Of a stretch of 64,000 bases of DNA, positions 50,224 to 63,747 are shown piece by piece. Position numbers and translations under genes: made by a program. The DNA lies in contig OX326956.1 in NCBI GenBank assembly GCA_946800325.1, positions 14,859,167 to 14,923,166 on the forward strand. Reading direction: 5' to 3'. Positions within the stretch are counted from its first letter, which is position 1; the number at the start of each line of letters is the position of its first letter. Below the pieces are notes generated by a model that saw nothing but the letters and a program-made list of their open reading frames with translations, made no database searches and was not told the DNA's origin. The DNA comes from Luzula sylvatica. Its lineage: Eukaryota > Streptophyta > Magnoliopsida > Poales > Juncaceae.

Positions 50224-53200
50224 GTTATTTAAACTCCTGAAAGCGTAAAAATCTTGTTTTGAATCGAAAAACTTACTTTCTTAGTGTTTATGAAATTTGG
50301 TGAAAAGTTATGTAGTAAACGATACGATACAAATGATCTAAAAACACGTTATTTGAACTCCACAAATCGTTAAAATCTTGTTTTGAATCGAAAAAACAAC
50401 TTTCTTAGTGTTTGTGAAATTTGGTGAAAACTTATGTAGTAAACGATACGATACAAATGATCTATAAACACGTTATTTGAACTCCACAAAGCGTTAAAAT
50501 CTAGTTTTGAATCGAAAAACCACCTTTCTTAGTGTTTGTGAAATTTGGTGAAAAATTATGTACTAAAAGATACGATACATATGATCCAAAAACACGTTAT
50601 TTGAACTCCTGAAAGCGTTAAAATCTTGTTTTGAATCGAAAAACTTACTTTCTTAGTGTTTGTGAAATTTGGTGAAAAGTTATGAAGTAAACGATACGAT
50701 ACAAATGATCTAAAAACACGTTATTTGAACTCCACAAAGCGTTAAAATCTTGTTTTGAATCGAAAAACAAACTTTCTTAGTGTTTGTGAAATTTGGTGAA
50801 AAGTTATGTAGTAAAAGATATGATACGAATGATCTAAAAACAAGTTATTTGAACACCTCAAAGCGTTAAAATCTTGTTTTGAATCGAAAAACAAACTTTC
50901 TTAGTGTTTGTGAAATTTGGTGAAATGTTATGTACTAAAAGATACGATACAAATGATCTAAAAACACGATATTTGAACTCCTCAAAGAGTTAAAATTATG
51001 TTTTGAATCGAAAAACAAACTTTCTTAGCGTTTGTGAAATTTGGTGAAAAGTTATGTAGTAAAAGATACGATACAAATGATATAAAAACAAGTTATTTGA
51101 ACTCCTCAAAGCATTAAAATCTTGTTTTGAATCGAAAAACAAACTTTTTTAGCGTTTGTGAAATTTGGTGAAAAGTTATGTAGTAAAAGATACGATACAA
51201 TTGATCTAAAAACACGTTATTTGAACTCCTTAAAGCGTAAAAATCTTGTTTTGAATCGAAAAACAAACTTTCTTAGTGTTTGTGAAATTTGGTGAAAAGT
51301 TATGTAGTAAAAGATACGATACAATTGATCTAAAAACACGTTATTTGAACTCCTGAAAGCGTTAAAATCTTGTTTTGAATCGAAAAACTTACTTTCTTAG
51401 TGTTTGTGAAATTTGGTGAAAAGTTTTGTACTAAAAGATACGATACAAATGATCTAAAAACACGATATTTGAACTCCTCAAAGCGTTAAAATCATGTTTT
51501 GAATCGAAAAACAAACTTTCTTAGCATTTGTGAAATTTGGTGAAAAGTTATGTAGTAAAAGATACGATACAAATGATCCAAAAACAAGTTATTTGAACTC
51601 GTCAAAGCGTTAAAATCTTGTTTTGAATCGAAAAACAAACTTTTTTAGTGTTTGTGAAATTTGGTGAAAAGTTATGCAGTAAAAGATACGATGCAAATGA
51701 TCTAAAAACAAGTTATTTGAACACCTTAAAGCGTTAAAATCTTGTTTTGAATCGAAAAACAAACTTTCTTAGTGTTTGTGAAATTTGGTGAAAAGTTATG
51801 TACTAAAAGATACGATACAAATGATCTAAAAACACGATATTTGAACTCCTCAAAGTGTTAAAATCATGTTTTGAATCGAAAAACATACTTTCTTAGCAGT
51901 TGTGAAATTTGGTGAAAAGTTATGTAGTAAAAGATACGATACAAATGATCCAAAAACACGTTATTTGAACTCCACAAAGCGTTAAAATCTTGTTGTGAAT
52001 CGAAAAACAAACTTTCTTAGTGTTTGTGAAATTTGGTGAAAAGTTATGTAGTAAAAGATACGATGCAAATGATCCAAAAACAAGTTATTTGAACACCTCA
52101 AAGCGTTAAAAGCTTGTTTTGAATCGAAAAACAAACTTTCTTAGTGTTTGTGAAATTTGGTGAAAAGTTATGTACTAAAAGATACGATACAAATGATCCA
52201 AAAACAAGTTATTTGAACTCCTCAAAGCGTTAAAATCTTGTTTTGAATCGAAAAACAAACTTTCTTAGTGTTTGTGAAATTTGGTGAAAAGTTATGTAGT
52301 AAAAGATACGATACAAATGATCCAAAAACAAGTTATTTGAACTCCTCAAAGCGTTAAAATCTTGTTTTGAATCGAAAAATAAACTTTCTTAGTGTTTGTG
52401 AAATTTGGTGAAAAGTTATGTAGTAAAAGATACGATACAAATGATCTAAAAACAAGTTTTTTGAACTCCTCAAAGTATTAAAATCTTGTTTTGAATCGAA
52501 AAACAAACTTTTTTAGCGTTTGTGAAATTTGGTGAAAAGTTATGTTGTAAAAGATACGGTACAATTGATCTAAAAACACGTTATTTGAACTGCTTAAAGC
52601 GTTAAAATCTTGTTTTGAATCGAAAAACAAACTTTCTTAGCGTTTGTGAAATTTGGTGAAAAGTTATGTAGTAAAAGATACGATACAATTGATCTAAAAA
52701 CACGTTATTTGAACTCCTGAAAGCGTTAAAATCTTGTTTTGAATCGAAAAACTTACTTTCTTAGTGTTTGTGAAATTTGGTGAAAAGTTATGTAGTAAAC
52801 GATACGATACAAATGATCTAAAAACACGTTATTTGAACTCCACAAAGCGTTAAAATCTTGTTATGAATCGAAAAACAAACTTTCTTAGTGTTTGTGAAAT
52901 TTGGTGAAAAGTTATGTAGTAAAAGATACGATGCAAATGATCTAAAAACAAGTTATTTGAACACCTCAAAGCGTTAAAATCTTGTTTTGAATCGAAAAAC
53001 AAACTTTCTCAGTGTTAGTGAAATTTGGTGAAAAGTTATGTAATAAAAGATACGATACAAATGATCTAAAAACACGATATTTGAACTCCTCAAAGCGTTA
53101 AAATCATGTTTTGAATCGAAAAACAAACTTTCTTAGCTTTTGTGAAATTTGGTGAAAACTTATGTAGTAAAAGATACGATACAAATGATCCAAAAACAAG

Positions 53201-54811
53201 TTATTTGAACTCCTCAAAGCGTTAAAATCTTGTTTTGAATCGAAAAACAAACTTTCTTAGTGTTTGTGAAATTTGGTGAAAAGTTATGTAGTAAAAGATA
53301 CGATACAATTGATCTAAAAACACGTTATTTGAACTCCTGAAAGCGTTAAAATCTTGTTTTGAATCGAAAAACTTACTTTCTTAGTGTTTGTGAAATTTGG
53401 TGAAAAGTTATGTAGTATACGATACGATACAAATGATCTAAAAACACGTTATTTGAACTGCACAAAGCGTTAAAATCTTGTTTTGAATCGAAAAACAAAC
53501 TTTCTTAGTGTTTGTGAAATTTGGTGAAAAGTTATGTAGTAAAAGATACGATGCAAATGATCTAAAAACAAGTTATTTGAACACCTCAAAGCGTTAAAAT
53601 CTTGTTTTGAATCGAAAAACAAACTTTCTTAGTGTTTGTGAAATTTGGTGAAAAGTTATGTAGTAAAAGATACGATACAAATGATCCAAAAACAAGTTAT
53701 TTGAACTCCTCAAAGCGTTAAAATCTTGTTTTGAATCGAAAAACAAACTTTCTTAGTGTTTGTGAAATTTGGTAAAAAGTTATGTAGTAAAAGATACGAT
53801 ACAAATGATCTAAAAACAAGTTATTTGAACTCCTCAAAGTATTAAAATCTTGTTTTGAATCGAAAAACAAAATTTCTTAGTGTTTGTGAAATTTGGTGAA
53901 AAGTTATGTTGTAAAAGATACGATACAAATTATCCAAAAACAAGTTATTTGAACTCCTCAAAGCGTTAAAATCTTGTTTTGAATCGAAAAATAAACTTTC
54001 TTAGTGTTTGTGAAATTTGGTGAAAAGTTATGTAGTAAAAGATACGATACAAATGATCTAAAAACAAGTTATTTGAACTCCTCAAAGTATTAAAATCTTG
54101 TTTTGAATCGAAAAACAAACTTTTTTAGCGTTTGTGAAATTTGGTGAAAAGTTATGTTGTAAAAGATACGGTACAATTGATCTAAAAACACGTTATTTGA
54201 ACTCCTTAAAGCGTTAAAATCTTGTTTTGAATCGAAAAACAAACTTTCTTAGCGTTTGTGAAATTTGGTGAAAAGTTATGTAGTAAAAGATACGATACAA
54301 TTGATCTAAAAACACGTTATTTGAACTCCTGAAAGCGTTAAAATCTTGTTTTGAATCGAAAAACTTACTTTCTTAGTGTTTGTGAAATTTGGTGAAAAGT
54401 TATGTAGTAAACGATACGATACAAATGATCTAAAAACACGTTATTCGAACTCCACAAAGCGTTAAAATCTTGTTATGAATCGAAAAACAAACTTTCTTAG
54501 TGTTTGTGAAATTTGGTGAAAAGTTATGTAGTAAAAGATACGATGCAAATGATCTAAAAACAAGTTATTTGAACACCTCAAAGCGTTAAAATCTTGTTTT
54601 GAATCGAAAAACAAACTTTCTCAGTGTTTCTGAAATTTGGTGAAAAGTTATGTAATAAAAGATACGATACAAATGATCTAAAAACACGATATTTGAACTC
54701 CTCAAAGCGTTAAAATCATGTTTTGAATCGCAAAACAAACTTTCTTAGCATTTGTGAAATTTGGTGAAAACTTATGTAGTAAAAGATACGATACAAATGA
54801 TCCAAAAACAA
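50224..54811 (+). repeat. Second copy of the 41.3-kb segment, 37 monomers
   Basis: Follows 41292 onward, including CTGCTTAAAG (52580), GTTAGTG (about 53007) and TAGCTTTT (about 53135). It has one monomer more than 41292-45755, gained around 53572-53.9 kb where near-consensus units replace the ACGAG/GTGGTTG unit. Private changes: TTATTTAAAC (50224 monomer), ACATATG near 50577, AAGTTTTTTG near 52456, GTATACG near 53417. TCGCAAAAC at 54729 is shared with 47038. Confidence 0.8.
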
Positions 54812-56796
54812 GTTATTTGAACTCCTCAAAGCGTTAAAATCTTGTTTTGAATCGAAAAACAAACTTTCTTAGTGTTTTTGAAATTTGGTGAAAAGTTATG
54901 TAGTAAAAAGATACGATGCAAATGATCTAAAAACAAGTTATTTGAACACCGCAAAGCGTTAAAATCTTGTTTTGAATCGAAAAACAAACTTTCTTAGTGT
55001 TTGTGAAATTTGGTGAAACGTTATGTAGTAAAAGATACGATACAATTGATCTAAAAACACGTTATTTGAACTCCTTAAAGCGTTAAAATCTTGTTTTGAA
55101 TCGAAAAACAAACTTTCTTAGTGTTTGTGAAATTTGGTGAAAAGTTATGTAGTAAAAGATACGATACAATTGATCTAAAAACACGTTATTTGAACTCCTG
55201 AAAGCGTTAAAATCTTGTTTTGAATCGAAAAACTTACTTTCTTAGTGTTTGTGAAATTTGGTGAAAAGTTATGTAGTAAACGATACGATACAAATGATCT
55301 AAAAACACGTTATTTGAACTCCACAAAGCGTTAAAATCTTGTTTTGAATCGAAAAACAAACTTTCTTAGTGTTTGTGAAATTTGGTGAAAAGTTATGTAG
55401 TAAAAGATACGATGCAAATGATCTAAAAACAAGTTATTTGAACACCTCAAAGCGTTAAAATCTTGTTTTGAATCGAAAAACAAACTTTCTTAGTGTTTGT
55501 GAAATTTGGTGAAAAGTTATGTAGTAAAAGATATGTTACAAATGATCCAAAAACAAGTTATTTGAACTCCTCAAAGCGTTAAAATCTTGTTTTGAATCGA
55601 AAAACAAACTTTCTTAGTGTTTGTGAAATTTGGTGAAAAGTTATGTAGTAAAAGATACGATACAAATGATCCAAAAACAAGTTATTTGAAAACCACAAAG
55701 CGTTAAAATCTTGTTTTGAATCGAAAAACAAACTTTCTTAGTGGTTGTGAAATTTGGTGAAAAGTTATGTAGTAAAAGATACGATACAAATGATCCAAAA
55801 ACAAGTTATTTGAACTCCTCAAAGCGTTAAAATCTTGTTTTGAATCGAAAAACAAAATTTCTTAGTGTTTGTGAAATTTGGTGAAAAGTTATGTTGTAAA
55901 AGATACGATACAAATTATCCAAAAACAAGTTATTTGAACTCCTCAAAGCGTTAAAATCTTGTTTTGAATCGAAAAATAAACTTTCTTAGTGTTTGTGAAA
56001 TTTGGTGAAAAGTTATGTAGTAAAAGATACGATACAAATGATCCAAAAACAAGTTATTTGAACTCCTCAAAGCGTTAAAATTTTGTTTTGAATCGAAAAA
56101 CAAACTTTTTTAGCGTTTGTGAAATTTGGTGAAAAGTTATGTTGTAAAAGATACGGTACAATTGATCTAAAAACACGTTATTTGAACTCCTTAAAGCGTT
56201 AAAATCTTGTTTTGAATCGAAAAACAAACTTTCTTAGCGTTTGTGAAATTTGGTGAAAAGTTATGTAGTAAAAGATACGATACAATTGATCTAAAAACAC
56301 GTTATTTGAACTCCTGAAAGCGTTAAAATCTTGTTTTGAATCGAAAAACTTACTTTCTTAGTGTTTGTGAAATTTGGTGAAAAGTTATGTAGTAAACGAT
56401 ACGATACAAATGATCTAAAAACACGTTATTCGAACTCCACAAAGCGTTAAAATCTTGTTATGAATCGAAAAACAAACTTTCTTAGTGTTTGTGAAATTTG
56501 GTGAAAAGTTATGTAGTAAAAGATACGATGCAAATGATCTAAAAACAAGTTATTTGAACACCTCAAAGCGTTAAAATCTTGTTTTGAATCGAAAAACAAA
56601 CTTTCTCAGTGTTTCTGAAATTTGGTGAAAAGTTATGTAATAAAAGATACGATACAAATGATCTAAAAACACGATATTTGAACTCCTCAAAGCGTTAAAA
56701 TCATGTTTTGAATCGAAAAACAAACTTTCTTAGCATTTGTGAAATTTGGTGAAAACTTATGTAGTAAAAGATACGATACAAATGATCCAAAAACAA
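54812..56796 (+). repeat. 16-monomer block
   Basis: 1985 bp between extended monomers. Order: extended, CACCGC/GAAACG, CTCCTTAAAG, CTCCTGAAAG, CTCCAC/GATGC, CACCTC with private GATATGTTAC, near-consensus, GAAAACCAC/GTGGTTG, CAAAATTTC, AAATAAAC, TTTTTAGCG/CGGTAC, CTCCTTAAAG/TTAGCG, CTCCTGAAAG, TTCGAAC/GTTATG, TCTCAG, ATCATG/TAGCAT. Confidence 0.83.
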
Positions 56797-58161
56797 GTTA
56801 TTTGAACTCCTCAAAGCGTTAAAATCTTGTTTTGAATCGAAAAACAAACTTTCTTAGTGTTTTTGAAATTTGGTGAAAAGTTATGTAGTAAAAAGATACG
56901 ATGCAAATGATCTAAAAACAAGTTATTTGAACACCGCAAAGCGTTAAAATCTTGTTTTGAATCGAAAAACAAACTTTCTTAGTGTTTGTGAAATTTGGTG
57001 AAACGTTATGTAGTAAAAGATACGATACAATTGATCTAAAACCACGTTATTTGAACTCCTTAAAGCGTTAAAATCTTGTTTTGAATCGAAAAACAAACTT
57101 TCTTAGTGTTTGTGAAATTTGGTGAAAAGTTATGTAGTAAAAGATACGATACAATTGATCTAAAAACACGTTATTTGAACTCCTGAAAGCGTTAAAATCT
57201 TGTTTTGAATCGAAAAACTTACTTTCTTAGTGTTTGTGAAATTTGGTGAAAAGTTATGTAGTAAACGATACGATACAAATGATCTAAAAACACGTTATTT
57301 GAACTCCACAAAGCGTTAAAATCTTGTTTTGAATCGAAAAACAAACTTTCTTAGTGTTTGTGAAATTTGGTGAAAAGTTATGTAGTAAAAGATACGATGC
57401 AAATGATCTAAAAACAAGTTATTTGAACACCTCAAAGCGTTAAAATCTTGTTTTGAATCGAAAAACAAACTTTCTTAGTGTTTGTGAAATTTGGTGAAAA
57501 GTTATGTAGTAAAAGATACGATACAAATGATCCAAAAACAAGTTATTTGAACTCCTCAAAGCGTTAAAATCTTGTTTTGAATCGAAAAACAAACTTTCTT
57601 AGTGTTTGTGAAATTTGGTTAAAAGTTATGTAGTAAAAGATACGATGCAAATGATATAAAAACAAGTTATTTGAAAACCACAAAGCGTTAAAATCTTGTT
57701 TTGAATCGAAAAACTTACTTTCTTAGTGTTTGTGAAATTTGGTGAAAAGTTATGTAGTAAACGATACGATACAAATGATCTAAAAACACGTTATTTGAAC
57801 TCCACAAAGCGTTAAAATCTTGTTTTGAATCGAAAAACAAACTTTCTTAGTGTTTGTGAAATTTGGTGAAAAGTTATGTAGTAAAAGATACGATGCAAAT
57901 GATCTAAAAACAAGTTATTTGAACACCTCAAAGCGTTAAAATCTTGTTTTGAATCGAAAAACAAACTTTCTCAGTGTTTCTGAAATTTGGTGAAAAGTTA
58001 TGTAATAAAAGATACGATACAAATGATCTAAAAACACGATATTTGAACTCCTCAAAGCGTTAAAATCATGTTTTGAATCGAAAAACAAACTTTCTTAGCA
58101 TTTGTGAAATTTGGTGAAAACTTATGTAGTAAAAGATACGATACAAATGATCCAAAAACAA
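56797..58161 (+). repeat. 11-monomer block (second occurrence)
   Basis: 1365 bp with the same monomer order as 13765-15129, including GGTTAAAAG with GATATAAAA and the GAAAACCAC unit. Private AAAACCACG near 57038. Confidence 0.85.
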
Positions 58162-60146
58162 GTTATTTGAACTCCTCAAAGCGTTAAAATCTTGTTTTGA
58201 ATCGAAAAACAAACTTTCTTAGTGTTTTTGAAATTTGGTGAAAAGTTATGTAGTAAAAAGATACGATGCAAATGATCTAAAAACAAGTTATTTGAACACC
58301 TCAAAGCGTTAAAATCTTGTTTTGAATCGAAAAACAAACTTTCTTAGTGTTTGTGAAATTTGGCGAAAAGTTATGTAGTAAAAGATACGATACAAATGAT
58401 CCAAAAACAAGTTATTTGAACTCCTCAAAGCGTTAAAATCTTGTTTTGAATCGAAAAACAAACTTTCTTACTGTTTGTGAAATTTGGTTAAAAGTTATGT
58501 AGTAAAAGATACGATGCAAATGATATAAAAACAAGTTATTTGAAAACCACAAAGCGTTATAATCTTGTTTTGAATCGAAAAACAAACTTTCTTAGTGTTT
58601 GTGAAATTTGGTGAAAAGTTATGTAGTAAAAGATACGATAAAATTGATCTAAAAACACGATATTTGAACTCCTCAAAGCGTTAAAATCTTGTTTTGAATC
58701 GAAAAACAAACTTTCTTAGTGTTTGTGAAATTTGGTAAAAAGTTATGTAGTAAAAGATACGATACAAATGATCTAAAAACAAGTTATTTGAACACCTCAA
58801 AGCGTTAAAATCTTGTTTTGCATCGAAAAACAATCTTTCTTAGCATTTGTGAAATTTGGTGAAATGTTATGTAGTAAAAGATACGATACAAATGATCCAA
58901 AAACAAGTTATTTGAACACCGCAAAGCGTTAAAATCTTGTTTTGAATCGAAAAACAAACTTTCTTAGTGTTTGTGAAATTTGGTGAAACGTTATGTAGTA
59001 AAAGATACGATACAATTGATCTAAAAACACGATATTTGAACTCCTTAAAGCGTTAAAATCTTGTTTTGAATCGAAAAACAAACTTTCTTAGTGTTTGTGA
59101 AATTTGGTGAAAAGTTATGTAGTAAAAGATACGATACAATTGATCTAAAAACACGTTATTTGAACTCCTGAAAGTGTTAAAATCTTGTTTTGAATCGAAA
59201 AACTTACTTTCTTAGTGTTTGTGAAATTTGGTGAAAAGTTATGTAGTAAACGATACGATACAAATGATCTAAAAACACGTTATTTGAACTCCACAAAGCG
59301 TTAAAATCTTGTTTTGAATCGAAAAACAAACTTTCTTAGTGTTTGTGAAATTTGGTGAAAAGTTATGTAGTAAAAGATACGATGCAAATGATCTAAAAAC
59401 AAGTTATTTGAACACCTCAAAGCGTTAAAATCTTGTTTTGAATCGAAAAACAAACTTTCTTAGTGTTTGTGAAATTTGGTGAAAAGTTATGTAGTAAAAG
59501 ATACGATACAAATGATCCAAAAACAAGTTATTTGAACTCCTCAAAGCGTTAAAATCTTGTTTTGAATCGAAAAACAAACTTTCTTAGTGTTTGTGAAATT
59601 TGGTTAAAAGTTATGTAGTAAAAGATACGATGCAAATGATATAAAAACAAGTTATTTGAAAACCACAAAGCGTTAAAATCTTGTTTTGAATCGAAAAACT
59701 TACTTTCTTAGTGTTTGTGAAATTTGGTGAAAAGTTATGTAGTAAACGATACGATACAAATGATCTAAAAACACGTTATTTGAACTCCACAAAGCGTTAA
59801 AATCTTGTTTTGAATCGAAAAACAAACTTTCTTAGTGTTTGTGAAATTTGGTGAAAAGTTATGTATTAAAAGATACGATGCAAATGATCTAAAAACAAGT
59901 TATTTGAACACCTCAAAGCGTTAAAATCTTGTTTTGAATCGAAAAACAAACTTTCTCAGTGTTTCTGAAATTTGGTGAAAAGTTATGTAATAAAAGATAC
60001 GATACAAATGATCTAAAAACACGATATTTGAACTCCTCAAAGCGTTAAAATCATGTTTTGAATCGAAAAACAAACTTTCTTAGCATTTGTGAAATTTGGT
60101 GAAAACTTATGTAGTAAAAGATACGATACAAATGATCCAAAAACAA
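58162..60146 (+). repeat. 16-monomer block of a different order, with diverged units
   Basis: 1985 bp, like the block at 54812, but the order differs. Its monomers at 58287-59030 carry several changes not seen elsewhere: GGCGAAAAG, TTACTGTTTG, GCGTTATAATC, GATAAAATTG, TTTGCATCG and CAATCTTTC. From 59031 it follows the 11-mer order again (CTCCTTAAAG, CTCCTGAAAG, CTCCAC, CACCTC, GGTTAAAAG, GAAAACCAC, CTCCAC, TCTCAG, TAGCAT). Confidence 0.8.
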
Positions 60147-60644
60147 GTTATTTGAACTCCTCAAAGCGTTAAAATCTTGTTTTGAATCGAAAAACAAACT
60201 TTCTTAGTGTTTTTGAAATTTGGTGAAAAGTTATGTAGTAAAAAGATACGATGCAAATGATCTAAAAACAAGTTATTTGAACACCGCAAAGCGTTAAAAT
60301 CTTGTTTTGAATCGAAAAACAAACTTTCTTAGTGTTTGTGAAATTTGGTGAAAAGTTATGTAGTAAAAGATACGATACAATTTATCTAAAAACACGTTAT
60401 TTGAACTCCTTAAAGCGTTAAAATCTTGTTTTGAATCGAAAAACAAACTTTCTTAGTGTTTTTGAAATTTGGTGAAAAGTTATGTAGTAAAAAGATACGA
60501 TGCAAATGATCTAAAAACAAGTTATTTGAACACCGCAAAGCGTTAAAATCTTGTTTTGAATCGAAAAACAAACTTTCTTAGTGTTTGTGAAATTTGGTGA
60601 AAAGTTATGTAGTAAAAGATACGATACAATTGATCTAAAAACAC
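60147..60644 (+). repeat. Tandem pair of two-monomer units
   Basis: Two 249-bp pairs (extended plus CACCGC) at 60147 and 60396. The second begins with a CTCCTTAAAG/GTGTTTTTG chimera, as at 49851. Private ACAATTTATC near 60377 lies only in the first pair. Confidence 0.85.
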
Positions 60645-62878
60645 GTTATTTGAACTCCTTAAAGCGTTAAAATCTTGTTTTGAATCGAAAAACAAACTTT
60701 CTTAGTGTTTGTGAAATTTGGTGAAAAGTTATGTAGTAAAAGATACGATACAATTGATCTAAAAACACGTTATTTGAACACCTCAAAGCGTTAAAATCTT
60801 GTTTTGAATCGAAAAACAAACTTTCTTAGTGTTTGTGAAATTTGGTGAAAAGTTATGTAGTAAACGATACGATACAAATGATCTAAAAACACGTTATTTG
60901 AACTCCACAAAGCGTTAAAATCTTGTTTTGAATCGAAAAACAAACTTTCTTAGTGTTTGTGAAATTTGGTGAAAAGTTATGTAGTAAAAGATACGATGCA
61001 AATGATCTAAAAACAAGTTATTTGAACACCTCAAAGCGTTAAAATCTTGTTTTGAATCGAAAAACAAACTTTCTTAGTGTTTGTGAAATTTGGTGAAAAG
61101 TTGTGTAGTAAAAGATACGATACAATTGATCCAAAAACACGTTATTTGAACTCCTCAAAGCGTTAAAATCTTGTTTTGAATCGAAAAACAAACTTTCTTA
61201 GTGTTTGTGAAATTTGGTGAAAAGTTATGTAGTAAAAGATACGATGCAAATGATCTAAAAACAAGTTATTTGAACACCTCAAAGCGTTAAAATCTTGTTT
61301 TGAATCGAAAAACAAACTTTCTCAGTGTTTCTGAAATTTGGTGAAAAGTTATGTAATAAAAGATACGATACAAATGATCTAAAAACACGATATTTGAACT
61401 CCTCAAAGCGTTAAAATCATGTTTTGAATCGAAAAACAAACTTTCTTAGCATTTGTGAAATTTGGTGAAAACTTATGTAGTAAAAGATACGATACAAATG
61501 ATCCAAAAACAAGTTATTTGAACTCCTCAAAGCGTTAAAATCTTGTTTTGAATCGAAAAACAAACTTTCTTAGTGTTTTTGAAATTTGGTGAAAAGTTAT
61601 GTAGTAAAAAGATACGATGCAAATGATCTAAAAACAAGTTATTTGAACACCGCAAAGCGTTAAAATCTTGTTTTGAATCGAAAAACAAACTTTCTTAGTG
61701 TTTGTGAATTTTGGTGAAAAGTTATGTAGTAAAAGATACGATACAATTGATCTAAAAACACGTTATTTGAACTCCTTAAAGCGTTAAAATCTTGTTTTGA
61801 ATCGAAAAACAAACTTTCTTAGTGTTTGTGAAATTTGGTGAAAAGTTATGTAGTAAAAGATACGATACAATTGATCTAAAAACACGTTATTTGAACTCCT
61901 GAAAGCGTTAAAATCTTGTTTTGAATCGAAAAATTTACTTTCTTAGTGTTTGTGAAATTTGGTGAAAAGTTATGTAGTAAACGATACGATACAAATGATC
62001 TAAAAACACGTTATTTGAACTCCACAAAGCGTTAAAATCTTGTTTTGAATCGAAAAACAAACTTTCTTAGTGTTTGTGAAATTTGGTGAAAAGTTATGTA
62101 GTAAAAGATACGATGCAAATGATCTAAAAACAAGTTATTTGAACACCTCAAAGCGTTAAAATCTTGTTTTGAATCGAAAAACAAACTTTCTTAGTGTTTG
62201 TGAAATTTGGTGAAAAGTTATGTAGTAAAAGATACGATACAAATGATCCAAAAACAAGTTATTTGAACTCCTCAAAGCGTTAAAATCTTGTTTTGAATCG
62301 AAAAACAAACTTTCTTAGTGTTTGTGAAATTTGGTTAAAAGTTATGTAGTAAAAGATACGATGCAAATGATATAAAAACAAGTTATTTGAAAACCACAAA
62401 GCGTTAAAATCATGTTTTGAATCGAAAAACTTACTTTCTTAGTGTTTGTGAAATTTGGTGAAAAGTTATGTAGTAAACGATACGATACAAATGATCTAAA
62501 AACACGTTATTTGAACTCCACAAAGCGTTAAAAATCTTGTTTTGAATCGAAAAACAAACTTTCTTAGTGTTTGTGAAATTTGGTGAAAAGTTATGTAGTA
62601 AAAGATACGATGCAAATGATCTAAAAACAAGTTATTTGAACACCTCAAAGCGTTAAAATCTTGTTTTGAATCGAAAAACAAACTTTCTCAGTGTTTCTGA
62701 AATTTGGTGAAAAGTTATGTAATAACAGATACGATACAAATGATCTAAAAACACGATATTTGAACTCCTCAAAGCGTTAAAATCATGTTTTGAATCGAAA
62801 AACAAACTTTCTTAGCATTTGTGAAATTTGGTGAAAACTTATGTAGTAAAAGATACGATACAAATGATCCAAAAACAA
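60645..62878 (+). repeat. Mosaic monomers including a 9-mer and an 11-mer spacing
   Basis: Extended monomers at 60396, 61513 and 62879 are 9 and 11 monomers apart. An orphan type-12 end (GTTGTGTAG, CAATTGATCC) appears at about 61102-61133 but is followed by a near-consensus CTCCTCAAAG unit instead of the anchor cassette. The 11-monomer stretch 61513-62878 matches the order at 13765 and 56797. Confidence 0.78.
62506..62630 (+). repeat. 125-bp monomer with 1-bp gain
   Basis: GCGTTAAAAATC has five A instead of four at about 62530-62534. This differs from the anchor GCGTAAAAATC, which is a T24A substitution of normal length. The gain is unrelated to the GTAGTAAAAAG type. It lies inside the only other reading frame longer than 60 codons (62496-62681, minus). 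Confidence 0.92.
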
Positions 62879-63499
62879 GTTATTTGAACTCCTCAAAGCG
62901 TTAAAATCTTGTTTTGAATCGAAAAACAAACTTTCTTAGTGTTTTTGAAATTTGGTGAAAAGTTATGTAGTAAAAAGATACGATGCAAATGATCTAAAAA
63001 CAAGTTATTTGAATACCGCAAAGCGTTAAAATCTTGTTTTGAATCGAAAAACAAACTTTCTTAGTGTTTGTGAAATTTGGTGAAAAGTTATGTAGTAAAA
63101 GATACGATACAATTGATCTAAAAACACGTTATTTGAACTCCTTAAAGCGTTAAAATCTTGTTTTGAATCGAAAAACAAACTTTCTTAGTGTTTGTGAAAT
63201 TTGGTGAAAAGTTATGTAGTAAAAGATACGATACAATTGATCTAAAAACACGTTATTTGAATTCCTGAAAGCGTTAAAATCTTGTTTTGAATCGAAAAAC
63301 TTACTTTCTTAGTGTTTGTGAAATTTGGTGAAAAGTTATGTAGTAAACGATACGATACAAATGATCTAAAAACACGTTATTTGAACTCCACAAAGCGTTA
63401 AAATCTTGTTTTGAATCGAAAAACAAACTTTCTTAGTGTTTGTGAAATTTGGTGAAAAGTTATGTAGTAAAAGATACGATGCAAATGATCTAAAAACAA

Positions 63500-63747
63500 G
63501 TTATTTGAACACCTCAAAGCGTTAAAATCTTGTTTTGAATCGAAAAACAAACTTTCTCAGTGTTTCTGAAATTTGGTGAAAAGTTATGTAATAAAAGATA
63601 CGATGCAAATGATCTAAAAACAAGTTATTTGAACACCTCAAAGCGTTAAAATCTTGTTTTGAATCGAAAAACAAACTTTCTCAGTGTTTCTGAAATTTGG
63701 TGAAAAGTTATGTAATAAAAGATACGATACAAATGATCCAAAAACAA
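63500..63747 (+). repeat. Two adjacent chimeric TCTCAG monomers
   Basis: The unit 63500-63623 has TCTCAG/GTTTCTG/GTAATAAAAG but ends GATGC...ACAA, the end of the preceding CTCCAC type. The unit 63624-63747 starts the same way but ends GATAC...GATCC...ACAA, the end of the ATCATG/TAGCAT type that is missing here. The next unit is the extended monomer 63748-63872, seven monomers after 62879. Confidence 0.82.

Noticed and set aside
62496..62681. 61-codon minus-strand open reading frame
   Set aside because: It has the same satellite-derived repeat as the first frame and exists because of the 1-bp insertion at about 62530. Not a gene.
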